Source: Himantopus leucocephalus (lineage: Eukaryota; Chordata; Aves; Charadriiformes; Recurvirostridae). Taken from it: DNA of 64,000 nt. The stretch is taken from assembly GCA_003993805.1 (NCBI GenBank), contig RSEF01000001.1:70234845-70298844 (forward strand), read 5' to 3'. This document shows, one piece after another, positions 26,225-39,049 of this stretch. Position 1 is the first letter of the stretch; each line of letters opens with the position of its first letter. The notes under the pieces are model-generated. The model was not told the origin of the DNA. It did not search any database and was given only the letters and a program-made list of their open reading frames with translations. The position numbers and the translations under genes are program-made.

Positions 26225-26450
26225 CATCACATAATTAAATATGAATTTATTCTGACAAGCCAGATGGTTCTGTGGTTACTGCACAGGAGTCATGACATAC
26301 CAGATCTATTCCTGGCTCTGCCACTTATCTGTTCTATGACCTTTGCAAATCACTTAACCTCTTCACACCTCCAAATTCCATTTGTGATACCAGAAGAATA
26401 ATGTGATTTTCACTGTGCAAAGGCTTTGTACAGTTCAGTGCATTAAGATC
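26225..26450 (+). mobile_element. MIR-like CORE-SINE, nearly full-length remnant
   Basis: The full block order of a MIR-type element is present: 'ttctgtggttactgcacagg' (tRNA-derived A-box side), 'gatctattcctggctctgcc', 'acttatctgttctatgacct', 'ttgcaaatcacttaacctct', 'tcacacctccaaattcc', then a diverged tail with 'tgtgcaaaggctttgtacag'. It is the clearest SINE remnant in the window. The 62-residue open frame over it is not a gene. Confidence 0.75.
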
Positions 26451-27301
26451 ACTAACTGTTTCATGGTTAATGAGAGGACAACAGACTTAAGTTTGTGGAA
26501 CTACATAACCAGCTGGCATTAACTGGTCCACCTCTCCTGACTTAAATGGACTCTGACTAATTTATACTGTCTCAAGATTTGCCTTATTTTATGCTTTCAT
26601 TTAATTTGTAGTCTGAATATTTCACTGGTTGCATTTTTCCATGAAGGTCCCATTCTGTTGCAGTATTGTTAATAAACTGTTAACAAATTTATTAAAGGGT
26701 AATAAATTGTTCTGGAGTCATAGAATTCAATTACTTGCCTATTATCATTGCTAATGGATACCGTATATTTTAGTAGAGTGCTTCCAAGGTATTTTATTAA
26801 AAATAATTATTGCTGTGTCAGTCTTTATTGGTGGCATTTAAAATATTTTAGAAAGCAACATACAAGATTTTATACAACTATCAAGGCCTGAACCTTAATA
26901 TGATTCTTTGATTTAAAAGAAGATAATATTTCATGCAACTTATTTTAGTTAATACCTTGGATTAAATTTCAGATTAAGTATATTTGTAGATACAATGGAG
27001 ATTTAGGTTTGATCACAGAGGAAACAAATATCTCATCTTTATAAAGATATTATTTCAAATTGCCCTCTATCTCAACCTTGAAAAACCAGTGGTAAATTGA
27101 AACCAAGCAAGAACTATATATAAGAAAAGAAGAAATATTAACTCTAGTAAAATATATTTTTAGCAATGTTTTTTTCACCTTAGTGTTTTTTTTTTAAATC
27201 GTATTTAACTTAAAAATTTGAAATTAGAAGTAATTTTAATCTCTTCCCAACATTCAGTTCTTTATGAGATACTTCTACATCTTTGAAACTTATGGGGGGT
27301 T

Positions 27302-27339
27302 TTCCCTTCTGAATTAAGGGAATTCCCTTCTGAATTAAG
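27302..27339 (+). repeat. 21-bp tandem duplication
   Basis: The word TTCCCTTCTGAATTAAG starts at 27302 and again at 27323, giving about 1.8 copies of a 21-base unit with identical overlap. It looks like a recent local slippage event. Confidence 0.85.
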
Positions 27340-30339
27340 ACATTTATTGAAACCAAGAAAGCGTCAATTCCTACCCTTCCACATTTCTCACATTTTCCAA
27401 GAAATACCATACTTACTCAGGAAATGGTCAAATTTTGCGTCTAGTAACAAGCTCCTGTTAATATAGTCGGCATTTGCTGAAGAAGAGATGTGCAAAGCAT
27501 CTGGTTTTTAAGGAGGGAAATTTGCCCAAAAAGCAGTATCCATTACATGATGCAAGTACAGAATTTGATTAATAATTCTCTCCATTCCTTCATACTTCAC
27601 TTTCCCTGGAAACATGGGCTCAGGAATACTCCTTAGGCTTACATAGATATAATCCTTTCAATCAGACTAAATATGCAAATAAGTTGGAAAAAACTTATAG
27701 TCTTGTATCATTCTTCACTCCCTCTCTCATCTTCATCTCCTACATTTCTATAATTTTTACATAATTTAACACTCTGTTGTACATTTACAGATGATTCCTT
27801 TGATCTACAAACTTTATGAAATGACGTAGCGTCACTCCAGCAATAAATGGGTCCTCCAAAGTTTTCTGTGTCAATTTATTTGCAGTCTTTCCAGTAAAGA
27901 TGTGTAGGCTGCAAAGTGGAGGCAACTCCTGTTTTACCCATGTTCTGTTGATGTTGGAACTTTCATTTTTCAATTTTAAAAATATTAATTTGCATATTTA
28001 ATTACTTGCTTCTATAAATTCAACTTTCAATTCCTTTGTGCCTACATCTAGAACCTGAGGTCTCTGAGGCATACAATTAACCATTAACAGTTTTCTCTTA
28101 AACACGTTTTCTGTTGAGTTATTTATTTGTTAAAAGATGATGGTGATATGTTTGTGTCTTTTGCATACCAAATAGCAATAGCAAAGTTGTCACTCCTGCA
28201 AATATTTCCTGCCTTCCTGATGCTGTGGAAACTTGCTTCAACCTCTTTAATAACAGAGGCAGGTTTTAATATGTCTTTTTAAATGAAGGAATGCAAAATG
28301 TGAGCAAAAGGCATTATGGCACCACTGATGTGTATGAGATACTTGCAAGAGAGTAGCTCAGTTTATACTATATTGGGTTGGAATTGGCTACTAGAAATTA
28401 AACGAGATAGAAATTGGCAGGGTCAGTATCAGATTAGATATTTCTATCAGAAACCTCTGTGCTTCATCAAGTAGACAGACGGCTACATTTCTGCAGGGGC
28501 CCAAGATGTATAATGGAGTTTTAATAATATCCCCCCAGTTTTAACAGCCTGATTTAAAACTCTTGGGAAGGAGGCTTTCCATTGGCACTACCGGACTTTC
28601 AGTCAATATGCTCACACCTCTAGACAGCCTTCATTTACCCTGGACATAGTACTAATGAGTCACTGCACTAGATCACTGGCGCTGAGCCCAGGCAGCAACA
28701 TTTGGCTCTAGAACCAAATTTACCTCAGGCTGGCGGACGTGTAGATCTGAGGTTTTGACTCTGACTCCTACTTGAAATATTAGTCCTTGTTATCTCTTAA
28801 CTGAGATTTAAAATTATTAAAAGATGGCAATCCCATGGTCTCAGTGCCCTTCATTAGCTATGCAACAGCACATGATTCTAGCAACACTGAGATACTCCTT
28901 CTCACATGCGACTTCTCCAATCCAACACCCACAAGGACTCTCCCATCACTTCAGCAGTATGGGCATTATTCAAAGTTATGCTTTTCCACAACATTCTCCT
29001 GGCCTCTCAAAAGCCTTTCTCAAAGGCTTGCCTTTTATGCTGTACTTCGTTAGCGTAACCGCACGTCTCTCTTCCTCCCCAACAGTGGCAACAACCCCAC
29101 TTTCCCAGGGAAAGCTCTGACATTCGTGAAAAAGATGCACTTCAGTGACCTCAGATGTGTTTCAGCAGGTATAAGAAGGAAGGGTTTAACTCTGTTTTGT
29201 TAGTCTACACAGCTCTGTATTGGAACTGGTTGCAGGCTGCGTTAACAACATCCAAATTATTCAACCTATTTATTAGAGGCTTCTCAGTTCAGCCATGTTT
29301 GCTTCTTTTGTCTTTCATGCATTTCACATGGATGCTTGAGGCCTAGATGTGCATCACTTAAATACCCATCCAAACATGAAACTGGGATCTTTCTGTGTAA
29401 ACAAAAGCGTTCACTCCCCCATTTCCTATTTGTTGCACATTATTTGTCAATTGTAAAATGTTCACTAATTCAATCAGGGAGCAGAAACCTTGTCATGTGA
29501 TTTAACTATTCACCCCCCAGTGAGCAACAAATGATATGTAAATAAAGCCAACTATGTGTGGAGCTGCCATATGCTGAAATTTACTGCTAGAAACTACTTG
29601 ATGAGAGCTGTGACTAACAGGCACTTGCAGTTTGCTTCCCAGACAGACCCAGGGGTAACATCTGTAGAATGAATACTTTTCACCAGCTTTTCTCATAGTA
29701 TACCTGGGTGTACAAGAATATTTTCTGTGGAAAGTTTCTTTAGAAATCTCAAGTAGGACTTAAAGTAAAAAAAAAAATAATCCTAAAAAATTGTCTTGTT
29801 GCTATTTTTTTTCTTACTAATATATCCAACTTGTTTTCTTGGTGGCTTTATTGCTCTGAAAATGTGAGCCAAATTCCATGGAAAAGTTTGCAACTATATT
29901 CTGAACAAAGAAGACTAAACATGGTGACACTTGCTGAAAAGGCTGTATAAATTTTAAGTCCTCCTGGTATGAACAACACTCTGTGGGATTATAAATTAAG
30001 AGGTTGTTTTTGTTATGTTCCAAACTATATCTATGCAAAACAAGGGAATAAGAAGGCAAGTGAACTCATCATGGTCTGAAAAAAACCTACTTATTTCCTG
30101 TGTTTGGAAACAGAACTGAAAGTAATCCTTCGCTGCAAAACTAAAAAAATCAAGTGTCTATTCCATGAGTATGAATGAGAACCTGACCCTGTATAAATCA
30201 ATGACACTTTTGCCATTCTCATTAACAGAGCCAGGATTTGGGCCTCTGACCACAAAGTCATGAAAGGTTGTTTCAGGTTTATCATATTATTGCTGGATGG
30301 TAACCTTTTTTCTTACCTGCCAAACAAGACGAAAAACTG

Positions 30340-30340
30340 N
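30340..30340. other. Single-N join
   Basis: One N between AAAACTG and GGCAGGG. Unlike 25522 and 48196, it has no duplicated flanks that I can see, so it may be an ambiguous base or a join with missing sequence. Confidence 0.8.
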
Positions 30341-33183
30341 GGCAGGGAGGGGCAGAAAGGAAAAAATTCCTATTATTTTTAATTATTTTTTAGCAAATCA
30401 ACTAACTCTTTTTTTTCTCTCTCTTTCTCTGAACAGAATATCCCCTCCCTTCAGTTCCATTTTTGGGTATGTTTTCAATGTGGGCAGGAATCATCTCTTT
30501 TGCAAATGACTTTCTGCACATGTTTCCCTCTCCAAGTAGAAAATAATGTCATGGTAGCAAGTGCAAGAAAGAGTTTGTCCTGTTTCATGGAGCCAACACA
30601 CAGAACTATCCCTACTTGATATGATTTGAAGATGTTATCAGAATGTGCTAATCTTTCAGCAGTACATCAATTCTCATTTTTTATTAAATCTTTGAACATC
30701 TGTTCTTTACTTGTGATTTGTTGTCACTTCATATACACAGTGATGTTTGTCCCACGTGTTTGAAGGAACTGCATTTTTGTGAAGATGTGAAAGAATTTTC
30801 AAAAGGGCAAATGTATAGTCTCATTGTACAAGCCTGCATGTTAGTTATTATTTTCATGAGCATGGAAAAAAATATATCTTAGGAATTTGTTTTAACTTAC
30901 ATAAAATATTTTGTATGGCAAGCATCCAGTGCTTATTACAATATTCTCAGACTGAAGACCATGATTCTTCCTTCACTTATATCAGCACTAACTGACAATA
31001 ATTACCTTAAAATGCAAAAAAAACCAAACCTTAAAACCTTTTACCCTAGTGCAAAACCAGTGTAATTGGCAGAGAAATCAAGCTCCAGAGATTTATGTTC
31101 ATTCCTTGATAATAAAATTGCTTGATCTTCTTTTAATTTCTGATTCTGTTTTCAAAGCTAGAAGAAAATGACCTAAAGTGTTTCCTCAGACACACAGCTG
31201 CAAGCTTCTTCAATTGATCTCCACTCTGGTACAAGCTTCAGACGCTTTACCCTCATTCAGCAGAGAATTCTCAACGAAGCCTTGGGAACATTTAGTATCT
31301 GTCTCAAACAAATTAATCCCTTGGGAGATAAGTATCCAACATCTTAGAAGGAATTAAAATTTTTTTTAAGTGAATGGTTTTATTGTCTATTACAGTCCTT
31401 GTCTTAGTTTACTCAACAGAGAGTTGCCTAGAGGCCACTGACACTTTGCATTCTGTACAGGTGTTGATGCATTTTCTGGAATCACAGGAAACTGCTGCAA
31501 ATTTATAGAACAGTTTGTTCTGGTGCATCCTAGTCACAGCCATGTGTGTTCATGTCATGAGTAATTAGGCAGGCACAGGAAGTGTGTATAACTTCTTTAC
31601 TCCTTTTAACCAACAGTCCTTTTTCAAATTCCCTCCAGTTGCTTCCTCAGAAGGTGGCATGGAAGTTTCTGATAGCACATCTAATTAAGTAAAGCAGAGA
31701 TTAGTTAAGACCCCTCTAGCACCTTGAAATTAAAGCTCATTCCTCCTAGAGAAGAAGCCACAGAAGTTTCTCTAGACCCAGTAACGACTGCAGTTTCTGA
31801 GTCCTAGAAACCTCCTGAATGCCTCTGGTCTGTGCGTGCAAAGGCAAAGTTTGCTGGACTGGTGTGAGACGTATGGTTAGGGTCAATCACTCAAATGATG
31901 GCTGTTGATACTATTTTCTCAAGTACTGCCAAAGAAAGTCTTTGCAGCACAGATTTTAGGTGTATCCTAGCTGGAGCCATTGGTTTCCAAACTGAGGCTA
32001 ACGTACCTGCTCCATGACCTAGAGCTGCTCTTGGCGTCCAGGCAGCAACATACTTCCCTGGGAGGGTTTATACCCACTCACCACTGCCGGTGGCAGTTCG
32101 TCATCGAGGATATGCTACTGGGAGCTGCAGCCCTCCAGGAGAACTCGTGGCTGGTTGCAGTATTTTCTTTTATGCAGGCTGACTTGTGGACCTAGTAAAT
32201 CACTGTTTATGCTTCAGCATTTTAAAAACTCCTGCCAACACAGACTGAGAAAGCCATAGGTTGTGAAGCTCTGTTTAATGGTGTATTTTGAGCTTTACCA
32301 TGGGGAGAGAAATGAAAGCAAAGATGATACCTCAGATATGGAAACCACTTTCCTCTTCAGTAATCCAATGCTCAAATTTTTCACTCACTGTGGGAAGCTA
32401 TATCCTTTGGGTTTTAGCCAGAAGCAAGAAAAAAGCTGGTGTTTATTAGATACACTATTTTAGTCTGGACACTCTAGAATGAGTGCTCTATAGATTTTTT
32501 TTTCTTTTCTTTTTTTTTCTTCTTTTACTTCTGTGCAGTCCATGACAGATGAGCAATAGGTAATCTAACGCAATCCAAATCCATAGCTGTTCCAATGAGT
32601 GGGACCGTTCTACTAGATAAGCATAGTCTTCCTTAGGGCTTTCTGAGCTGACTAATAAGATCAGTAGGGAGGACCTTGCTGGCATATGAAGCATTGTTGT
32701 TAAGAATAGATTTTCACCTCTCTCCTTCACTCATCCAAGCTGTTACCATATCTGAAGTCAATATCGAACAAAGAAAATTAATCTAGAAAAATCTAGAACA
32801 CCTAGCGGCATTTACAAACAGGGAGAGCAACTGGTTCATAAGAGCCAGAATGCGAGTGTCCTGCTACAACTGCAACAACACTGCAGTCACTGTTTCTTCA
32901 CTACTTCTTCCTTGCACCTTAAGGAGAAAGTTCATACTGTCTGCACTGCTTTCACATGGACATTTTTCATTTCTTATGAAATTCACAAGGGAACTTCAGA
33001 CAAGGCCCAACCTCAGAAACCTCTACTGAAACGTCAGGAGCAATTCAGAACTAGGAAAAATATAGAAGACCTTAGGCCATAAAATACGTTTACTATTAGA
33101 AGAAAAAAGAACCTATCCTTCCTCATGCAGACAACAGAAGTTATACATGCATGTGTACATAGACAGAGAGATCCCACAGTAAA

Positions 33184-33207
33184 ATCCTTGGATAAAAATC
33201 CAAGGAT
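33184..33207. repeat. Perfect 10-bp hairpin with AAAA loop
   Basis: ATCCTTGGAT at 33184-33193 and ATCCAAGGAT at 33198-33207 are exact reverse complements around a four-base loop. No T-run follows and the host is eukaryotic, so a bacterial-type terminator is not implied. It is probably fortuitous. Confidence 0.8.
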
Positions 33208-35949
33208 CATTCAATGCATACATGTGCCCCTCTGAAGCCATTATTAAATAAGCCTGGAATTATTTATCTAAATTTGATTTCAAATATAAACAGTAAATGA
33301 GTCTGTAAATCTTGTTTTTAACTTCTGTTGAGTTGTAGTCATATTTAATCTTGAAGCGTGAACTCTTTCTGAGAAACAAATGTAAGTGATGCTTATTTAT
33401 ATTTACAACAATAAACACTGTCCTTTTCTATTTCACCATGGCAAAGAGCCATCTTCTGAGAGTGACATAGTCACTGAATTATTTCTCAGCTGCTATTGTT
33501 ACTGATACCTTATTGAGAAATGTATATCTGAAATAATTAAATGAAAAATTTATTAAATGCTATATTAATCAACAAGTGCTGGTCTTGCAACACGTTAAAA
33601 CACCATACACACCTACGTGCAACTTCCACTGCATTTTTCTGAAGGAAGAGTCATAATGGATGGTGTACTATTGCTTGAAGGTCCAAATCCCAAAAGGCAC
33701 CCCTCGCTCTTCCAATAAAGAATTTTGTATATTATGCTATTGTACATTGTCTACTTTGAGACATTGAGATCTGCTCCTGCCAGCTTAAAAAAGCCTTGTT
33801 ATACTCCTTAGTATAAAAATACTCTTTCTCTCTTTTTGTTACATGTCAGACTGCATCAACTCTTTTCCACAAGATATGTCTTGCTACCACAGCCTTACAT
33901 ACATGTTGCCAGAGGAGCTTTCTTAAACCCAAAAGTTCTACTGCTCAGATAACAGCGGAAATTTTGCTTGGCTCTAGCCTCAAGGTACAGAAAACTCATC
34001 TTTTATGCCTCTGTTTTCCAGTTGCTCGTCCACAGCCCCCTGGAGATACTTTGGCTATTTCTAGGGAAGGCAGGAAGTATAGCTAAGAAAAACAAATCTG
34101 TTCTCACTGGTCTTACATTTGCAGCTCCATTAGGAACTTTTTAGGATATATAAAACACAAAAGTTTGAAAACTTCTGCTTTAGAATCTTACAGTCTAGAC
34201 ATTAAGCACTTGGCAGGACATGGAAGAAGGACAAGTAACCCAGGAACTGGAGAAAAAAGGATACAACTGGAGGGAGTAAGATACATTAATTTCTCGCATT
34301 AGAAATGGACATCTCAGTGATCCTGTCAAACGGGTTGTGTTTTATCTCATGGAAAAATATATGCAGCTTATTCTGTGCCCTTTTTAAAACAACAAATTTC
34401 TAATAAGGTTCAAATGTGCTGTGACAAAGTAGACTGTTGACTTTAGGTGGGGTTTCGCTCTTTTTTAAAAACAACTGTGTGCTTGAATCAGTACCATTTA
34501 CCCACTTAATTAGTAGATTCCCCTGCCCCCTAAGATATAAGAACAAACACATAAATCCCTAGGATTTTCAGAGTGGGGGGTGCTCTTTTTCTCATCCACG
34601 AGGGTGGGGTTTTTACTGAAATTGCAGATGTTGACATGGATGGCATTATCATTATTGTTGTTGTCATTGTTGTTGTTATTGTTGTTAATAACCTGAAAAG
34701 CAAACCATAATACGTAAGCAGAAAAATATCAACACAGGGAAAATATTCCATATGCCAGTGTATAAATAGATCTGGCAGAGAACATAACAATAGCTCTGCT
34801 GCTGCTCTCTCAGAGCTGGGCTGATCCTAATAAAAACAACGGGTGATTGTTTCTTGCTGTCTTTCACTGCAGTTGAGAGGGAGCCATTGTAATGATACTG
34901 CCTATTAAAGAGTATGTAACTCCTTGAGGTAAACAGTAATTATACAACAGGAAGAACAGACTGGGTAGGTTCGAACATGTTCACAAATGGGTTGTCTCTG
35001 TTGGAGAGCAGTGGCGAGTTCTGCCTCTGCCCCCCACATACTTACATGGAAGCAGAGTGCTTTATCACTGCAAGTGGTCGCTGCCCTGTGCTGTGCTGTC
35101 AATCCCAGAATTACCACTTTCTGTAAGCAATGTCTGTAGAAAGTGGATTCTTGCTCAGTAGAGCAGCAGTTGGATGTTTTGATGTTGAACTGCCTTGCAG
35201 CTGCCACCTAAAGGTTGCATGGTCTCCCTAGCAATGGTGAACTTAAATAAAAGGCAGCACACCTGCACTAGCAAGGGCAGGGAAATAAAGCAGTCATTAG
35301 CACTGGCAACAATTTACTTGTTGACCATGGTCCCCAGAGTAAATGTAAGTCTCTGTTTTGCTATCTTGCTTTGCTATTTTGAGAGGTTGTGTGGCCTGAA
35401 GACTTAAAATAGGGAGCAAATATCACTTACCTGGTTTCCCTGCCCTGTGCAGTGGAGATGTCAATACTAGCTGCCCATTACTGAACTCAGGCAGAACAAA
35501 TTAGTTCGTATTAGCACAGTTCTTTGAAACCATGCATGAACCTGCTTAATCTTGAGTTTCTTTATCCCAGAAGCAAAAGGAGCCTGATGCTTCATAGATC
35601 CAGAGAGCCATGAGGAGCTCTACACTCTAAGGGTGCTATCAGCAACTTCCTTCGGCTAACCTGGCTGATCGGGGAGGGCCTCAGATCCCAGATGATGGAT
35701 GCTCAAATAAAGGATGCACAGATAAAAATACTACTCATCAGAGAGGTCTTTCAAATTCACTACATGGAGGGAAGAGGTGGAATAAATCTCGTAACAGACA
35801 GAAAAGGAATAAGTTTTCAGGCTACAAAAAATAGGTCAGACACAAAACATTCCACATCCATGTTCATCATACAGCGTAAGAGGAGCTGAACCTGCTCTGT
35901 CACCTCAGAACCAAGGTAGCTCAAAAGATGTCAGTTTGCTGAACACTGT

Positions 35950-36058
35950 AAAAAAAAAAAAAAAANNNNNNNNNNNNNNNNNNNNNNNNNNNNNNNNNNN
36001 NNNNNNNNNNNNNNNNNNNNNNNNNNNNNNNNNNNNTTCTTTTTTTTTTTTTTTTTTT
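35950..36058. other. 71-N gap flanked by A-run and T-run
   Basis: A run of 16 A ends at 35965, Ns fill 35966-36036, and TTC plus 19 T follows to 36058. The odd gap length suggests an estimated size rather than the 100-N convention used at 23320. Complementary homopolymers on both sides suggest low-complexity or inverted sequence that stopped the assembly. Confidence 0.95.
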
Positions 36059-36059
36059 G

Positions 36060-37241
36060 CTGGGTAATAATTAGCTATATCCTAGGAGTCATGAACAAAG
36101 ATAATATATTTTCACTTTGTGGTAATGACTCTTATTACACCATGCAGGGGACCATGCAACAGGCAGTATTTGTATGATTTAGTGAAAACAAATATTTATC
36201 TTCCATAGAGGTGTTGTGGCTAAGCAGATCATAAGCTCATTACACAAATCACATCTGGGATCTGCTTCTCAATCTATCATTTTACCTGTTGCAGAATCGG
36301 AGTGCCAGCTCTGAGCCATACTTTCTTACCTCTTGAAGTGTGGAGTACTAACACATCCAATTTTTTTTTATATATCTGTCTGGGGATAGATAATGATAGG
36401 AATTATTACAACTCTTCAGTTCTTCACCGCTTATTTTAACTCTTCCTACTTTTAATGGCCAGAGTCTACCATTTAGATCCTATGGTGGTATTGTGTGCAG
36501 AATATATTTTTTTCTATTTTATTGAAGCACATATTTATTTGTGTGTGTTTTCAGGACAGATTCTTTTGGGGACATAAATCTTTCTGGTCACTACTGGTTA
36601 GGGAGAAAGACTCTTCCTCCATCTTCCTGCTGAAAGGCTGACTTCTTAGATTCACAATTATTTTTTTTGACACAGCGCTCTCAGAATAAAAATCTTTTTC
36701 AGTGTTCTTCTCTTTACAGTGCAGAACAAAAACAAATTTTGAAACACTGATGGGTGTCACCAAATGAAATTGGCATTCTCCAGCCAGACTTAATTTCCAC
36801 AGTAGGCTCACACATGACTGTTATTTAGTCCTTTGTGAATTCATCTAACTGTGACTCCCTATGTAGACATTATTCCATGAGCTGCTCTACACCGTTAGTG
36901 TCTCTTTAAATGGCTTCAATGCTATTTACCTTTAAAAATTTTGTCCAAGAGAAATATAACCTCTAGTCTAGATTATTTTTCTGATGACAGAAATGCTGGA
37001 CAAACAACACAAATAACAACTTTATTTTTGCTAGACTTCAAAATATTAACACGGAAGTTCTGTTAAAAACAAACCTAGGAATTAGTAAATCCAGCCAGTC
37101 TCCTGCTCACAATCACTTCTACTGAAAAAACCTCAGGTGTCCTACCCAAAGTTTGGATGACCTGAGCCCAGGGGTCTAAAGTACATCAGCAGACATCCAG
37201 AGATCAGAAGTTCCTCATCACAGTGTGGGCACTATGGCTGG
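36060..37241. other. Non-coding A+T-rich stretch, no gene seen
   Basis: No credible frame and no recognisable element before the LTR. Confidence 0.6.
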
Positions 37242-37246
37242 GCTAG

Positions 37247-37855
37247 TGTTGTGGTTTAACCCTGGCAGGCAGGTAAGCATCACGCAGCTGCTCACTCACT
37301 CCCCCCACCAGAGGGATGGGGGAGAGAATCAGAAGTATGAAAGTGAGAAAATTTGTAGTTTGAGATAAAGAGAGTTTAATAAGTTAAAAAAAGAGAAAAA
37401 ACACCAAAAAAAACCAACCAAACAAAAAAAATGAGTGCGCACACACACACAAAAACATAGAAAAGCAAGCGATGCAAAAAAAACCCAAATTGCTCACACT
37501 AGCTAATTGATGCCCGACCAATCCCCAAGCAATGGCAGCCCTGGCAAAGTTCCCCCCGCCCCCCCCCCCCCCCCCCNTTGCTGAGCACAACATCATATAG
37601 TATGGAATATTCCTTTGGTCAGTTGGGGTCAATTGTCCCAGCTGTGTCCTCTCCCAGCTTCTTGCCTATCCCCAGCTTACTCACTGGTGGAGCAGTGTGA
37701 AAAGCGGAAAAGGCCTTGACGCTGTGTAAAGCACTGCACAGCAATAGCGAAAACATCAGTGTGTTATCAATACTGTTGTCATCACAAACCCAACACATAG
37801 CACCATACAAGCTACTATGAATAAAATTAATTCTATCCCATCCAAACCAAGTGCA
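37247..37855 (-). mobile_element. Solo LTR of an avian endogenous retrovirus (ERVL-like)
   Basis: Read on the minus strand, it begins TGCACTTGG and ends CCACAACA, the canonical TG...CA termini. It contains a polyadenylation signal ATTAAA (plus-strand positions 37375-37380) followed by a purine/pyrimidine-biased segment, as in LTR R-U5 regions. The flanks are 5-base sequences GCTAG (37242-37246) and GCTCG (37856-37860), matching at four of five positions, consistent with a 5-bp target duplication as made by ERVL-type elements. I recognise the overall sequence as a common bird LTR type but do not assign a family name. No gag, pol or env sequence adjoins it, so it is a solo LTR. The segment that carries the TATA region in related copies falls at the C-homopolymer/N join, so the LTR may be incompletely assembled. 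Two minus-strand open frames over it are fortuitous. Confidence 0.85.
37559..37577 (+). repeat. C homopolymer ending in a single N
   Basis: About 18 C lie at 37559-37576 directly before N at 37577, inside the LTR. The assembly probably broke in this homopolymer, so some LTR bases may be missing here. Confidence 0.85.
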
Positions 37856-37860
37856 GCTCG

Positions 37861-38695
37861 CTGCCAACAGCATGGACAGAAACAGAAGCGATCAGCAAAG
37901 AACCTCAAATCTCCTTTCCCGTGGACACACACAGAGGCTAAAACTTAATGTAGTGGTATATATAAATAGCCAGAAAGACTGAGCACAGAGGGTCATTCTT
38001 CGTCTGGATTCTTATTAGCCAGTTCACACAGTGTGAATTCACATTAGTCAATTCACACAGTTCAGCCTGTTGACTGAACTATCTTCTATGAATCTTTGTT
38101 CTTAAACCTCGACAGGAAGACCCAAGTACCTGGCTCAGGGCAGTGGAGTCTACAAGTTAATGTGGCACAAACTGGTTCATTTTGCAGCACTAGACCCAGC
38201 TGCTTATCCATCAAAGGTCCAGAGGATGGCCTGGGAAGATGAAAAGAGAGTTTCTGTTCCCTCTCTTCTGTACATATTTCCCTGTTTATTATTATTGCCT
38301 GGAAGTGAAGAGATTTTGGACTTTGTTCTCCAGCATGTTTTGTTTAGGCTCAGTTCAGATAACAGCTTGTACAAAAAACTGGGATTGACATAAGGAATAC
38401 TTTTCTAGGCATTGTCATTTTCTTGTCATAAAATTATGTTCAGAAGTGGAAAACTCTGTCAGAAAGGACTATTAGAGAATAACATGAAGTCTGTAAAATG
38501 TGCTGACATTTACCAATACAGTAATATAGGAAGGAGTCTGTGGAAGAAAAAAAAAAAAGTGGGGAAAGAAAAATAAAACAAAACCCCCACCATAGTTCAC
38601 AGACAAAAAAGTATGGAAATCTTCTGACACATTTTTCTTTGATTTTAAAGAACAATCCAAACCACATTGTCCATCTTTACAGTTACTGGTATGGT
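37861..38695. other. Non-coding stretch with a small tandem repeat
   Basis: The word ATTAGCCAGTTCACACAG at 38014-38031 recurs at 38043-38060 with two substitutions, a 29-base period. Otherwise I see no gene or element. Confidence 0.6.
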
Positions 38696-38696
38696 G

Positions 38697-38820
38697 CATG
38701 GGCCCTGATTCAATGAACCACCGGTGTAGAGATGTAATATTAATCATGTGCTTGAATCTAACCCTATTTCATGAGTATTTAGACACATAAAGTTTAACTT
38801 TGTTGAATCAGAGACATGGG
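38697..38820. mobile_element. Ancient palindromic amniote repeat (MITE-like)
   Basis: CTGATTCAA at 38705-38713 is the exact reverse complement of TTGAATCAG at 38803-38811. The interior has 'aatcatgtgcttgaatct' and 'cataaagtttaactt', which resemble the arms of a palindromic repeat common in reptile genomes ('ggccctgattca...tgcttaact...'). Assignment is by memory of that pattern, and I do not know a secure family name. Confidence 0.45.
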
Positions 38821-38929
38821 TAGGAGGAACAAATAACCCACCCATTAAATGAAATAGATATGTGCCTGGTTGCTGCTCTCTTAATAATTTGTGCTATAGC
38901 ACCTTTTCCACATGTATCTTTCCACTCGT

Positions 38930-39045
38930 TACTTGAAAGACTTTAATTAGTAATGTCTCATAACACCCTTTTGAGGGAGATAATCATTGCAGTGATTTTG
39001 CAGATTAGAAAAGGAAGTCAAGGCAGATTGTAGCCTGTATTTTTG
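38930..39045 (-). mobile_element. MIR-like SINE remnant, antisense
   Basis: The plus strand reads 'tctcataacacccttttgag', then 'ttttgcagattagaaaagga', AGTCAAGGCAGATTG. This is the order of a reverse-complement MIR tail and core ('tcacaacaaccctgtgag', 'ttttacagatgaggaaactg', 'aggcacagag'). It is diverged and the limits are approximate. Confidence 0.5.
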
Positions 39046-39049
39046 TTAA

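Larger units (their letters stand above)
26455..35965. other. Long A+T-rich stretch, no gene seen
   Basis: Only short frames occur. About 30175-30260 resembles another dispersed ancient amniote repeat, with 'acacttttgccattctcatt' followed by 'agagccaggatttgggcctc'; this is weakly held. A 21-bp tandem duplication, a hairpin and one single-N join (30340) are listed separately. The stretch at 31975-32200 is slightly more G+C-rich, but its 71-residue frame has no recognisable motif. Confidence 0.6.
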
